Assembly (NCBI GenBank): GCA_038501625.1
Contig: JAZAYU010000011.1
Location: forward strand, 8,936,849-9,000,848
Reading direction: 5' to 3'
Length of the DNA stretch: 64,000 nucleotides
Source: Corbicula japonica
Lineage: Eukaryota > Mollusca > Bivalvia > Venerida > Cyrenidae
Shown: positions 12,114 through 25,078 of the stretch, in pieces
Position numbering within the stretch: the stretch's first letter is position 1
How the letters are laid out: the number at the start of each line of letters is the position of its first letter
Position numbers and translations under genes: made by a program
Notes under the pieces: model-generated
Database searches by the model: none
Seen by the model: the letters and a program-made list of their open reading frames with translations, nothing else
Told to the model about the DNA's origin: nothing

Positions 12114-13851
12114 GGGTCGATCCGGGTAAGTACGGACGGATTTTACACAGCGGCGCTTGAATCTACTGTCAATGAAATCAGACTGGTTCTCAATTAACCC
12201 TGCTAACTACAGTATATTTGGAACTCATTTGCAACGGGCTTTATGGTGCAGTTGTAGTGATACATGCGTGATACATGCGTCCGAGAAGTGTAAAATAGTA
12301 TTGAAAGGTGTTGAGGTAAAACCGGGATAGTACGGACGCAGTAGGTAAACTACGAACACCAACAGGGAAACTTCGGACAACTGTTAAAATAATGATAAAT
12401 GTAATGGTAAAGTACGGACACATAAAATTTAACATGAAATAGGGTAATCTCTACTATGTTTAACATAAATTTTACTGATACTGTGTTGCGAACTGTTTGG
12501 TGCAATCAGCGACGCAATTGACAGGAAAATATTGCAATAAAATCACAATAAGTTAAATAGTAAAAATTGCTAGAAACGAGTCATTTTAAAATACTAAGTT
12601 TGTAAATAATCATCCTGTTAAAAACACTACTTGTTATACTTTTTATGAAGTATAAAGTAGATCAACAACTTTATTATTTTACGTTGTAATGTTTAGGTTG
12701 TCTGTTTACTTTTAAGAAAAACAACATGCCTGAAAAATCTAGCGTTTAAGTTCATTTAGTGGATAAGAAATGAATAACTGCCCGATCTTGTACATGTCAT
12801 GTTCAGAACTCAGATAAAATAGAAGGCGGTCTTGAGGATTAACGCTATGTCTAGTTCCGCTCAACTTATTGAAATCTCTTAAAAAACAACTTATGAATTG
12901 AATGTTACATAAAGTTTGAAGATTATAATACCAGGTGAATATAGTTTTATTTCTGATCCTTTAAGAAATGGTTTGATAACTGACTCGGGACGAAATGGTT
13001 AAAATGTTTATTTTAATATGTATCTTACAACTATACAGTACTCGATGTGATTTACTAGTGTAATTTGTGGGCGGGGTTTATCTTGCAGCCGGTGAAGGGC
13101 CAGTTCCAAAGCAATGAAAATTCGTTGTCTAAACTCAAGTTCAGTCTGTTTAACAAGCTAGTATTTTAATTTTCAATTGAAAAGAAGTGATAGATTGACA
13201 ACGATCCGCATCACAAACTACAGAACTACCTTCGTCTCTGAATATTAGTGAATATTCTATAAGAAAATTGAGGGACCGTAATATAGTTTTAGAAATTTGT
13301 GACAACAACAAGGTTTGTTTTTTATGACACCACTTCAAAAATATCATTGATTGGTTTGTTTAATATAATAATGTGATTCATTAAAACACACAATAGACAT
13401 AGGTGTCCATAGAAAAACAGTTCGCAGAAAAAGCAGGAAAAGTGCGGACAATTAGATTTTCTTTAATTTTTGAACATATTTCTTGATTTTCTCTGCAAAA
13501 ATAATGAGAAAACATTTTAAAAAATTAAACTTTTCTTTGAAACGCACAAAAATTTAAAACAATTACTTAATCCATTCCCGTAAAGAATGGTAGAAATGTA
13601 GCGTTTTATCTAGCCTGTCAATCAAGGTTGACAGTCAATGACGTAAGAGGTTGATGAGGTCACTTTGATCCTAGTTGAAACATATTTCTATACACAGACA
13701 CATGTGCAAACATTTTGAAATTTGAAACGGCGAAAGCCTTATAGTAAAATGTAGAAAATGTTTAACGAAATTGACAGCTTTAGGATATTTGGAGTCTTTA
13801 ATATTCATCGTCCGTACTTACCCCTTTGTCCGTACTTACCTGGATCGACCC
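12114..13851. mobile_element. 1.74-kb TIR element flanked by TA
   Basis: The left end GGGTCGATCCGGGTAAGTAC is matched on the right by the inverse (GTACTTACCTGGATCGACCC). TA dinucleotides lie at 12112-12113 and 13852-13853. GTAAGTACGGAC-like words recur near both ends. TA flanks fit Tc1/mariner-type insertion, but no transposase is seen, so the superfamily is inferred. Confidence 0.6.
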
Positions 13852-14099
13852 TACTTACTGGAGTACATCTTAAGCATTCAGTACTCAGTACTAACTCGAG
13901 TACTGAACCTCAGTACTCAGCGAAACCCTGGTCGGAACTGAATAAATGACTTTATTTACATTAATTCTCTGTATTTAAAACTTCAGGTATCAAAGTTATT
14001 TACACACTTTAATGCAATCACTTATAGGTAATATAACAAATTCAAGTTTATAATGTCTATTTGAAAACAGAATTATTTTGTCAAAGTTTGGTACATTTT

Positions 14100-14640
14100 A
14101 ACTTCAACTTTCAAGAACGAAACCGAAAGTAGACAAAATTAAAAAAAAATACCTTAACTGGCTTGACACCCTATTCGATATAATTGGGTATTTGAAGGAG
14201 ATCAGTTTGATGTTCACAACCGATAAACTTTGGCGTTTAATGCCAAAAAATATAGATGTTAACGTCTTTATCATGTGTCGACATCGATCGTCATTTTCAG
14301 AAATAGCGTAATAAATCTGCTGCGTGATACCGACACGATAGTTTTCAATCGTACCTACTCGGTGATCTCCGCCAAGCTTCGTAGATTTAAGGATATCTTT
14401 AACATTTATGTCAGTTGTCCTGTCCAAAGAATACGTTTAAAGTCGATTAATAGAACCCAGTTTTCTGAGTTTTAATCTGACTTGGATACCTAGCCGAAAA
14501 TTGCATTTGAGACTAAAAACAATAATTACAGCTTTATATTAAATCTAAACAGGTGTAAATTGCTAATTATTCACTTCTTGCTCATCAATGTTAGTACCTT
14601 TAAGTATTTGTGACATGTCTTCCATTCTCTATATATCAAT
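14100..14640. repeat. Dispersed repeat R, copy 1
   Basis: The segment shares CGAAAGTAGACAAAA, GTGTCGACATCGAT, TTTCAGAAATAGCGTAATAA and CTTCCATTCTCTA-type words with 17390-17610 and with 28490-29030. On the minus strand it includes an open frame with DILKSTKLGGDHRVG and VGITQQIYYAISENDD. The last motif is partly conserved in copy 2 (VGITQQIYYALSENDN), so it may descend from a coding sequence. No known family is recognised. Confidence 0.45.
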
Positions 14641-14751
14641 GCTTATTTTCAACACGACAACATATAGTTATAAATAAGACATTAAATTATTTAAGAACAT
14701 ATTAAACGTTTAGAAGGACAGGGATGACATTTTGGGGGTATGTGTGTAAAT

Positions 14752-14917
14752 TTACATGAAGATTTCTGGTTGTTGGTTACCAACGTGAAGTTGTTGGTTT
14801 CTATGATATTGTTGTTGGTGTCTACGATACTGTTGTTGGTTTCCATCATGTTGTTTATAACATCCACCTCCATTTTCACCATAAACATATCGTTGCATGT
14901 ATTCCTGCATTGGCCAC
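14752..14917 (-). CDS. Candidate terminal exon of a Q/N-rich protein (copy B)
   Basis: After an acceptor (AATTGATTCAG) the minus strand encodes 54 codons then TAA. It begins WPMQEYMQRYVYGENGGG and continues with QHDGNQQQYRRHQQQYHRN. It aligns with copy A at 1542-1755 in start position, phase and residue pattern (PMQ, Y..GNG.G, KQ..GN.QQ). DNA similarity extends past the acceptor into 14918-15060. Upstream exons were not identified in 15-17 kb. A duplicated pseudo-exon is possible. Confidence 0.35.
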
Positions 14918-15059
14918 CTGAATCAATTGTAAATACTCATTGTCAAACAAATATTCAAATATCATACAACTGTTGGGCATTAAGCAAGATGATAATTTAT
15001 GGACAATGCTCTGTACACAGCTACACTTACTGCACATGTATATAACTGAAGTAAATACA

Positions 15060-17390
15060 GGATATTATTTTTTTGTTTGCGGGAAATATATCAAACATTT
15101 TTTTTATAAATCTTTAATAATACAATGCTTTGGGAATGTCTAAACAAACAGATTAACACAAATATTTTAGGGGGAAATTTTATGTGCGATAATAGATATG
15201 TCAATACGTCGTATAATTTTTTAAAGCTCATTCCAAAATTCAAGCAAAACTTAAACGTTTTGGAATGTTAACTCCCAGCTCTATAATCATAAATTCAGCA
15301 TTGGCCGGTTTCACTTGAAACTGGATTTCTCTGCCTACTAGTATTATTGAGGCAACTACACTGAATAGTTTCAAGTCTAGGCTTAACAAACAGTGGTCTA
15401 ATCAATCAAAATTTAGACCTATGGTAATATAATGTGAAAGAATGTATATACCAAATCTGTCAATGGGAACTGAATTTTGTATTACGATATTCTAATAATA
15501 AGACTAAATTGGCAATGCCAATTAGGGAAAACGTGTTACAAATGGGCCTAAGAAGCTATAAGCTTAGCATCAGTGATGTTCAGGTCTCTACAACTACATG
15601 AACTACATGAAGCAATTTGTGCTGACAATCTGCGGGCTAAAACATGTGTTGTTGTAACAATGGCTTAACCAGCAATAGCTAAATATACAATAGCCTATTA
15701 CTTCACCTTCTACGAAATTCTGTTACATATCTCATATAATGAAGTTGTGGCAATTATCAATAACGTCCAAACTTTAAAATGAAACTTTGTCTCATTTAAA
15801 CTTTGGATTTATGATCTAATCATAACCTAGGGTACATGTTTGAATAGAATGATTATTTTCTGCTTTTAACCGTTTTCCCATGGATATGCCTTTATTACAT
15901 GGGCAATCAGTTTAGACCCAGATCAACCAATCTGTGCCATCTGATATGGATCTGCAGTGTTCGCTTCTTGGTCTAAAAATGAAACATTGTCAAATCCTGA
16001 TCACTATGGAATAAAGGTAAAGATAAAGAACTAGGAGTAGGCAGTAACTAGCACAACTATTTGTGCGCGACAATGACTTTTCTACATATGTGATGATCGT
16101 CCTTCGCGCACAACCCAGTTACTATTCAAATCAATGCGGAAAATTTTCCTTCTATTTCTATATGCCGCCGATTGGAATTTGAATCACAACTTTGGCGGCT
16201 CCATAAAGCATCTTAATCCATATGTATCTTTAAACAATTTACATACCTGAAAAGCCACTGTAACATTTAGTAAATGTATTGCTTATCTAAAGCAAGTCTA
16301 TCTTCCCAGAATTCCTAGTAGATCTAATAGATTAAACATCCGCCCAAAGCATACACTGACCACTTGATATTAAACTCTTGTTGCTTGTAAATAAAGGAGT
16401 CAAGACACACCTTGTGTTAGTAGTTTTATTAACTAGACTTCTAGACTTGAATGTCACCACTCACAACCAGACAATATTACAGCCACATTCAAGTAGAATC
16501 AATATATGTAATCCTTTATAAATAACGGTTTCGTTTTTTATGCAAAACTCTTTTAAACCTCCACCCATGTCAACAAATTTCGATTTCCGCGCTTAAAGTT
16601 TACCTGACTCACGTTTATCGGTAAATAACAGAATTTAAATCGGGTCGATTTCCACCACAGTTTTGATCGTAACTGCTTGAGACGTAAAGGACAGACATCT
16701 GTAAAAAGTCAGTATGATAATGGGTCTGTGCTTGCAGTCGAATTATTGAGACTAGGAAGTAACATACCCAACTTTTGATAAATATAAATAAAATGTAGGA
16801 CTGAGCAACTGAGAAGAGTGGAAGGGATAACTCCTTTTCCAAATTTCTGGCTATTCCTATTGCATGTTCTTGGTCAGTACGCTCAATCGCCACAGCCTGC
16901 CAACCAAACGGCTTTAAATGTGCGTATGTAGTTGTAACGTGTAAACTTCTTCCACAATACGAAAAGGATAAGGTGCAAAGGGACGATTAAGTTGTTCAAA
17001 TATAAGTAATTTAATGGTGTTAACGTGTTAACACTGTTTTCAAATTCCACTTATTTAGTTTGCCTTCGATTTTCCCGTTCTACCTATTGGTTGAAATAAC
17101 AATAAGCAATGGCAGCTTTGTCGATAAAAAAATGTCTGCTTACGCTTTGGGGTAATAACCCCTACAATCATAAACAGACCCAGTTTTAATCCTTATTAAA
17201 GGTATGGAACCCTGCTGTCCCTACTTACATAGCAAATGAATCAATATTTACATTTTCTCTTTTTAACACGTTGATGTATCCTTTAATTTTTCTCCAAAAC
17301 ATGAATACGTGTCAATCCATTAACTGATAGGTCATGTTCTAAATTCGATTTTCAATGTGGATTTGCTACGTTTTCTGAAAATCGTTTTCA
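15060..17390. other. Gene-free stretch
   Basis: A degenerate TTAA/CCCTTT-type MITE copy lies near 15868-15990 (GGATATGCCTTTATTACATG, GATCAACCAA, GGATCTGCAGTG). An open minus frame of about 115 codons near 16615-16960 has no recognisable homology and is not called. The rest shows no interpretable structure. Confidence 0.4.
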
Positions 17391-17610
17391 AGCACAAAAC
17401 CGAAAGTAGACAAAAATATCTTAACCGACTTGAAATCCGACTAGATGCAAGACACTATTTCATTTTGATGTTGATATTCGATAAACTGTTGCGAACAAAA
17501 TGCCAACAATAAAATAGATCTATGTAATTGCGATTAATATATGTGTCGATATCGATTGTCATTTTCAGAAAGAGCGTAATAAATCTGTTGCGTGATACCA
17601 ACACATTATT
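17390..17610. repeat. Dispersed repeat R, copy 2
   Basis: It shares CCGAAAGTAGACAAAA, TGTGTCGATATCGATTGTC and CAGAAAGAGCGTAATAAATC with copy 1 at 14100-14640. Confidence 0.5.
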
Positions 17611-17699
17611 TCATTGTGTACGCTTGATCAATGCATTGACTATGTTAGTATGAAAGAAGATTTTATGTTCTCTCTTTCTAATGAACATCAAGATCTCGT

Positions 17700-20600
17700 T
17701 ATTACAGCTTTTAACAACAGATCTAGGTACCTTGGTGATTGTTAAGTATAGATAATAACCACTTATTTCCATCTTGAGTCAACAAAAAAAGGTTACCAAC
17801 ACGATATTCTACAGCGCTCTGCATGCTCAATCCAACTACAGTTGATCGTTGTGCGTACATCTTTGTTTGCACGACGGTGGCATCGTGTTCTTGCTAATTT
17901 GATTCCAGGGGCTCTGGTCTCAGTAAGGTCATTGAGTACCTACCATTTTGCTTGACAATGGGGGCCTATCGATATAAACAGTTACCTCCCATCGAGAGTG
18001 GCTTCCCTTGCTGATTGGGTAGTTCTGGTTTAGAAGCGGTAATAAGCGTAGCGCTAGAAGTGTAGATATAAATTCTCAAAGTGCATCTTGAAGTTAAAAT
18101 TCATTGTAGAATTAGCAAAAAAGTGAAACAGGCATGTCAGGAATAACCATCATCTTTGTAAATTAATTTTAAGTTATTAACTCAGTGCAACTTTACCTAT
18201 TTACGTAACTTTACCCTTTTAAATTTTATATATTCGCTGGCATGGAAATTATATCTTTTATGTTTTCAGCCAATCACCACTAGGTCATGCAAACAATGCT
18301 ATTTAAGAAAAGGGCCTGGTGTTTTATGACCATGTTGCGTAATCTAATTACCAAGACAGGGTATTACCAGCTGAAGGTGTCATAAAGGTCTTTTGAAGTT
18401 AAGTTGTAGATTTGCAAGAGGTTGAAAAGGTTGATTGTTGGAGGAAAACGTGTTGTTTTAAGACGCTGACTAGTGATTAAATATTCTTATTAATTGTCAC
18501 ATTGTTGTTTGAGACTCGAGAATTGTTTATTTGATTTTTGGCAACTTAAAGTGCTCCGAACTGAACGAGATCAAAATAGCCCTCGGAAAAGTTTAACAAA
18601 AATAAATTTATTTTATGAGTTAAAATGTATTATGAAACTAAATAAACTAAACAAAATTTAAAAAACGAAGAGAAAAAACGAGAAAACATTACAAAACCGT
18701 ATTTGAATATGTTTTAAATGGTATAAGAATAAGAAAGAACATTTTTGAAAAAAGAGCAGTATATTGAAATATATGTCAATACGAACATGGCAAAAATGGG
18801 ATGCATTTAATTTGTAGAAAAGGGCTCAGTTATTTAAAAAAAACTATTAAATTCTTTCAAAAAATGTTTCATTGGCATGAAAGAACATGCATAAAAGGGA
18901 ACGGGCGTTTTATTTGCGGGCGTCAAACTTTAACTTATATCATGTATAATAAATTTTACTTCATTTTTCTTAGGATTTTCTCCCTTTTCTTTTTTCTCAA
19001 ATCTGACATTTTTAAGAATAAAAGTGCCTGTTTGTTTACTCTTAATAAGTTACAGAAGGGTCGAACATAACTACGTTAAACACAAATCTATCCGACGTAT
19101 TAAAACGGTTAGAAGAGAAATATTATGCGATACTCTATAAAAACTATATATTTTTCCATTCAGTATGTAATAATCAAGCGCTTTTCTATGCATAATGCTG
19201 ATCTCCGACCGACCTGACCCTATTTAAACGTATTTGAAGGACCACGGATGACTACTGCATGTCTGTTTTGTCAATCTCAAACCGGAACTACCCAGTAACA
19301 GGTGCGCGTTACAAAGGGACTTAACTTAGGACAGAATATGGAGATAACTCTGTATATCGATAGGACCCCATTATATCATCCTTTTATATTTTATATGTTT
19401 GTGTGCTTCTGCATGCACCATTGTCGAGTTGATGGGTGGGATAGAGCTAAATCATTAAGACAACTTGTTTGTTCACATAAGAACCTGTCGGGGCAAGTGT
19501 CAGTTTGGTGCACCCTAGAACCTGGTTTAAACCCCAAGTATAAAATCAAAGGACTGGAGGTACTGATGAGTCGGCCATCAAAACACAATTGAAAAGCAAT
19601 GGATTTTTGGGTTTGATTAAGTTGGACCAGAAATAAACTTTCGCCTCAAGAACGGGGAACAATTTACTTTATGTCCTCCGAGACATAGATCTTCGACCCC
19701 AAAAACAATTTATGTCCAATTAACAAGTCAAGACAAATACTGTTATCAAGTTTGCAGACGTGGTGACATGGAAAGCAAACCTGGTGGTAGGACAATATGT
19801 CTAAAGGCATAATTTCAATATGATTGGACTTGTAGACAATAAAATGAAATTGACCAATCACAATGAAGTGAAGGATATCATACTTCATAGGTCATATGGT
19901 CAACAGTGAAACAACGCTGGTCAGTTCTCAAACACAACGCTTTATTTAAAGGTATTACTCCTTTCGTCCTTGCATTTTGCATTTAGAGAGACTTTTTAAT
20001 TTTTCATTTTATCAATGAGAGTGCAATGACGAATGGAATATTACCTTAATGGCGTGAATACTTTTGTAAGTGTGGAAGAATCCTGTGAGCAGTTGTTTGC
20101 AAGCACAGTATCATTAGACAGCACCTAAAATTCTGAGTTGAGATACGGTGACACCAATGACAGAAAAAAGTAGCTAAGCTAGTCATAATCTTTGAATATT
20201 CAAACTTGAAATCGACAAACAGAATTGGGTCACATGATTTAAAATAATACTACAAGTGACTATGGTTTTTTTCAATGGTTCTATTATTCAGCAAATAATG
20301 TTCAAACACACAATTACACTGATGCTTTTTTGTCAACTGATGTTTTTTCAATGAGGTGCACATTAAAACGTTTTGGTTATATTTTATATAACTTGTCTCC
20401 ATTTCACATCCACTATTTGTATCGACATTTCTGATTTTTTTATTCTTGTCCATTACAAAAGCAGCATGCTCCATTGCAGGAATTAGTGGCAATCTAAAGG
20501 CTGTATGCTCCCTCAGACAGTCATAGACAGAATTGTCAAACTGGTCTCCTCACAGCATTCCATGTAGAGCTGTTATCCTGAAATATTAATTTCAACAAAT

Positions 20601-20720
20601 AACCTATTTATATTGAAGTTGTAATGATTTTAGCTGAAGTGTCTTTGTTTTCTTTAAATTAAGGGTAATTTTGGTTATTAATTGCCAGAATCCACCAAAA
20701 AGTTACATTAGATGGGTGTT
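17700..20720. other. Gene-free stretch, nothing recognised
   Basis: Open frames here are short, lack splice context, and look like chance translations of AT-rich DNA. No RNA gene or transposon end was recognised. Confidence 0.4.
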
Positions 20721-20724
20721 CACT

Positions 20725-21124
20725 TGTGTCGCCCTGGGAACTAGATCAAGTTAAAAATGCAAGAACAAAAAAGGGAATAACCCCATCTTGACATAAATAA
20801 CTTGGAGTCATGATGAGTGTGTTGTCATGAGCAATATAATTTGAAAGTTTGATGTAGAAATATTAAGAAAAGTCAAAGTTAAAGTCAACATTAAGTTTTT
20901 CTGTTAAAAAAAAGTACATAAAGGGATTAACTCCATCAAATGTGACCTTGACCTGAAAATTAATATCAGCTCAAGCATGTTGTCACAAACAATATAATTT
21001 GAAAATTTCATGAAGAAATATTAAGAAATGGCAAAGTTATAACCAACATTAAGTTTTTGGGACAGATGGACGGACAGACAAAGCGATCCCTATGTATTGC
21101 CTTTTCTTTGAAAGGGCGACACAA
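20725..21124. mobile_element. 400-bp TIR element
   Basis: It starts TGTGTCGCCCTGGGAA and ends AAGGGCGACACA, so the outer 10 bp are inverted. The interior has two diverged copies of a unit with AATATAATTTGAAA and GAAATATTAAGAAA, then GGACGGACAGACAAAGCGAT. Such a GACGGAC tract is also found at the 3' ends of the Helitron-like elements here. Non-coding. Confidence 0.5.
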
Positions 21125-21910
21125 AAAAATGACCCTTTAGATTAAGCAGCTAGTGGACACCTGGAAAACAATACATCAGTACACGTATCAGCAAGAACAA
21201 CTTTGATGTCTGATCTGGATCTGATTGGAATCTACACTGTTTGCATATTTGTAAGAAATAGCCTCATGAAGCTTATTATGAACCGTGTAGATCCTGTTAA
21301 GACTGCACAGATATGCCTGCTGATCTGGATATACACTGGTCACTCATGTCATGTATTCATGGAAGAAAGGGGCAAAAACAACACAGTAATTTTTATATAG
21401 GATGATTAATTTTCTTGTGAACTGAGGTCTCACAAGTCAACACATACATATAAACACAATTTTATGTTTTCTTGTTACAAGATACAAAAATACAAATACC
21501 AACATATACAGATAGATTTAGTGTGTCTCAATCATACATTCATGCAGCTTTAATAAATGAAAATAAAAAATGCAAACCTTGTCTTCATTTTGTACAGTAA
21601 CATTCATATTCTGCTCCCTTATGTTCTACCAATTCTGCAGACATTTCAAGTCCACAGCTTTCACAAGACTGATGATACACATGGCTGAAAATAAATGTTG
21701 TATTTTAATCATAACAAATAACCAAAACCAATTTCACTGTACTTTTTGTTGCTTATGAAGTTGTACATAATTTGATGTTGCAGGTTAGTTAACAGATTAC
21801 AATGTTGTCATAATTCATCTATTTTTATAAATATCACAAAAAAGAGGTATTTCTGGTGTTAGCTTCAAGCCATCTTCAGTTCCTATAGGCTCATACACAA
21901 TGTATCCCAT

Positions 21911-22130
21911 TTAACCTTTACCTCCATATGCCTTTATGGCATGGGAAATCAGTGTAGATCTAGATCAGCCGACACATCCATACTGCCTGATTAGGATCTA
22001 AACCGTTACGGCGTTAGCTTTTTTATTCAAATTTCAATAGGTTATTTCTGACCACAATGTGATCTGTGCAGATCCAGATCAGATCATGAAAAGGCATGAA
22101 AATGTGTATAATATTATAGTAAAGGGTTAA
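21911..22130. mobile_element. piggyBac-like MITE, 220 bp
   Basis: It starts TTAACCTTTACCTCCATATG and ends AGTAAAGGGTTAA. It shares GTGTAGATCTAGATCAGCC and GTGCAGATCCAGATCAGATC with the 60280 copy. Diverged partial copies lie just upstream (about 21203-21385) and downstream (about 22185-22410). Confidence 0.65.
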
Positions 22131-22769
22131 TAACTATAAAAAAAACACCTGCATTTTGATACTTCATTTTATTCGTTGGATACACCTTTTAACACATGAG
22201 CAACTATTGTAAATCTAGGTGCTGACACATCTCCTTCCTGTTAATTAGAGCTTTAAATGTATCTAATGAACAGAGTAGATACAGAATGATGAGACCTCAA
22301 AATGTCTGATGTGCAAGCTGGTCTGGAGCTACATTTGTGCTATCTCTATCTGATGTGGATTTACACTGGTTACCCATGTGGTAAAATGGCGTGTAAATGG
22401 AGTAAAGGGTCAAGTTATTAACCATGAAAGTTGAAACAGCATTGGATTTTTGAGACACATTTATATGAGATTACCCAACTTAACAAGAGCCAGTCGGAAA
22501 CGACTGCAAGCTCGACTATTCGAAAAGTCAGAATTATTAAGCACATTGTAACTGGGCTTCATTTAAACTGGGGAGTGATTCAGGAGTTTATGACACCTCC
22601 AACAAACACACATGAACAAAAGTTTCTTAATCCAAGTTAGGAAATAAATAAATTACACTTAATTTATTATTGTAGATTTTTTTAGGGTTAACACAACCCA
22701 GCCCATAAACCCCTGATCCGACACCCATCAACCTACTATCCCTGCCCACCTAAAGTGGTGTGGCGTGGT

Positions 22770-23755
22770 GAAGTACAGTATGGTATGCTGGTTGCTGGTG
22801 TTGTCATTGTTGGTGTTGTTACTGGCGGTGGTAGTGTTGTTGCTGGTGGTGGGGGTGTTGGTGTTGTTGTTGTTGTTGTTGGTGGTGGTGTTGATGTTGG
22901 TGGTGGTGTTAATGTTGTTGGTGGTGGTATTGGTGTTGCTGGTGTTGTAATAGTATAGTAATAGTAATAGCATAGTAATAGTATAGTAATAGTAATAGTA
23001 TAGTTATAGTAATAGTAATAGAATAGTAATAGTATAGTATAGTATAGTAATAGTATAGTATAGTAATAGTATAGTATAGTAATAGTAATAGTATAGTATA
23101 GTAATAGTATAGTATAGTAATAGTATAGTAATAGAATAGTAATAGTAATAGTCTCGGTCTCGACTAGGTCTGGGTCTCGGTCTGGGTCTCGGTCTGAGTC
23201 TCGGTCTGGGTCTTGGTCTCGGTCTGAGTCTCGGTCAGGGTCTCGGTTGAGGTATCGGTCTCGGTTTGGGTCTCGGACTCGGTTTGGGTCTCAGTCTCAA
23301 TCTCGGTTTGGGTCTCAATCTCGGTTTGGGTCTCGGTCTCGTTTTGGGTCTCGGTCTCGGTTTGTGTCTCGGTCTCGGTTTGTGTCTCGATCTCGGTTTG
23401 TGTCTCGGTCTCGATTTGGGTCTCGGTCTCGGTTTGGGTCTCGGTCTCGGTTTGGGTCTCGGTCACGGTTTGGGTCTCGGTCTCGGTTTGGGTCTCGGTC
23501 TCGGTTTGGGTCTCGGTCTCGGTCTCGGTTTGGGTCTCGGTCTCGGTTTGGGTCTCGGTCTCAGTCTCGGTTTTGGTCTCGGTCTCGGTTTGGGTCTCGG
23601 TCTCGGTTTTGGTCTCGGTCTCGGTTTGTGTCTCGGTCTCGGTTTGTGTCTCGGTCTCGGTTTGGGTCTCGGTCTCGGTTTGGGTCTCGGTCTCGGTTTG
23701 GGTTGCGGTCTGGTCTGGTCTGGTATAGTATAGTATAGTATAGTATAGTATATGC
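22770..23755. repeat. Compound microsatellite block
   Basis: Three consecutive simple-sequence domains occur: GTTGTT/GGTGGT (about 22770-22945), ATAGTATAGTA (about 22946-23150 and 23725-23752) and GGTCTCGGTTTG/GGTCTC (about 23150-23715). All frames stay open through parts of it, giving repetitive pseudo-peptides (TETQ, RSRF, GLGL) that are not genes. Confidence 0.9.
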
Positions 23756-23919
23756 CCCCACCCACCCCACAATTTCTCAACACTTTCAACCAAAGTATGT
23801 AAAGTACATCTGTTTTAAACATTTTCTAAAGCATTACATATGAAAAACACTAACATTGAACCTTTAACAATTATTTATAAGTCTTAATTCTAATTTCAAG
23901 TGAAAAGGGGCAAAAACCA

Positions 23920-24620
23920 AAAATTCTAAGTCGAAAAAGGGCAATAATTTGAACAAAATTGAAGTTAGAGTTATGGTTCTTGGCATACAAACTTCAAATA
24001 TGATGATGAACAAGTGTTGAAAGTTTTAAAGCTGTAGTATAAGAAGTATGGAAGTTATGGGTTTGTACAGTAGCTTGCATGCAAACTTTAACCTGAAATT
24101 CTAAGTCAAAAAGGGGCATAATTTGAACAAAATAGAAGTTAGAGTTATGGTTCTTAGCATACACACTTGGGATATGATGATGATCAAGTGTTGAAAGTTT
24201 CAAAGCTGTAGTGTAAGTAGTATTGAAGTTATTAGTTTGTATAGTAGCTTGCACGCAAACTTTAACCTGTAATTCTAAGTCGAAAAAAGGGCCATAATTT
24301 GAACAAAAGTAAAGTCAGAGTTATGGTTCTTGGTATACACACTCGGGACATGATGATGAACAAGTGTGCCAAGTTTTAAAGCTGTACTATTAGTAGTATT
24401 GAAGTTATGAGTTTGTACAGTAGCTTGCACGCAAACTTTAACCTGAAATTATAAGTCAAAAAAGGGCCATAATTTGATCAAAATGAAAGTTAGAGTTATG
24501 GTTCTTGGCATACACACTCCAGACATGATGACGAAGAAGTGTGCCAAGTTTAAAAGATGTAGCTATAGTAGTTTTTAAGATATAGGTAGGTTGCACGTAA
24601 ACTTTAACCAAAGCGGGACG
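23920..24620. repeat. Four tandem units of about 175 bp
   Basis: Units begin AATTCTAAGTC near 23921, 24097, 24271 and 24448. They carry AGAGTTATGGTTCTTGGCAT, ATGATGATGAACAAGTGT and TAGCTTGCACGCAAACTTTA. They lie inside Helitron-like element 6. Confidence 0.85.
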
Positions 24621-25078
24621 CCGACGCCCAAGTGAGTACAATAGCTCGACATATTCTTCGAATAGTCGAGCTAAAAAACAAATAAGCAACCCATCGTGTT
24701 AGTTCAAGGTGGCCCACAGATGAATATTGTTATATATAATGTTAATAATCAAGTGAATTCAAGTTGACCTTGTTATTGGGTCAAAGGTAGTCATATATGC
24801 CTGAGGCAGAAGGCCGAGGGTAAATATGACAGCCCGAGGCCCAATAACATGTTCAAATTCATATGAAGACTAAACTGGGCCAATACAGGTGTTCTGGACC
24901 AATATGAGAATTGCTGGGCCATTATAAAATACTTAAGTATTGATGTGGTGTACCATGTAGTGTCTGCCAAGAAAATGGCATGTTCAAGTCAGGTGATGAC
25001 ATGCCTCGAGATTTTGCCACACTGCAGTCATGTAAAAGAAAAGGGCAAAGCATGCAATGCTTTTACTGTATATTAATA

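Larger units (their letters stand above)
2750..13930. mobile_element. Large composite hAT-like non-autonomous element with nested insertions
   Basis: The left end is CAGGGTTTC (2750) and the right end is GAAACCCTG (ending 13930). They are flanked by GTTGGAAC (2742-2749) and GTCGGAAC (13931-13938), a 7 of 8 match. CAGGG termini with 8-bp duplications are established features of hAT transposons. Subterminal DNA on both sides, and between the later insertions, is full of GAGTACT/AGTACTC words (2760-2935, 11690-11727, 12062-12110, 13855-13920), showing that these fragments once formed one element. Insertions account for most of the 11.2 kb: a foldback element at 3.2-3.96 kb, three nested Helitron-like elements at 4.33-11.67 kb, a 329-bp MITE and a 1.7-kb TIR element. 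No transposase is visible. Confidence 0.65.
22484..24674 (+). mobile_element. Helitron-like element 6 (second end-family)
   Basis: It begins CAAGAGCCAGTCGGAAACGA followed by AGCTCGACTATTCGAA. It ends TTCGAATAGTCGAGCTAA, so the subterminal segments are inverted and the 3' end is a hairpin plus CTAA. The plan matches the CTCACC/GGTGAG family (elements 1-5) with different hairpin sequence. Cargo is a 1-kb microsatellite block and four tandem units of about 175 bp. No Rep/helicase. Confidence 0.6.

Noticed and set aside
16615..16960. Minus-strand frame of about 115 codons with a protein-like stretch (GWQAVAIERTDQEHAIGIA)
   Set aside because: A frame of this length is expected several times by chance in a window this size. 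No homologous copy, recognisable domain or convincing splice sites were seen.
23164..23793. Open frame of about 209 codons rich in TETQ, with RSRF and GLGL frames opposite
   Set aside because: All frames through the GGTCTC/GGTTTG microsatellite are open because of the repeat period. There is no unique sequence, splice site or domain.
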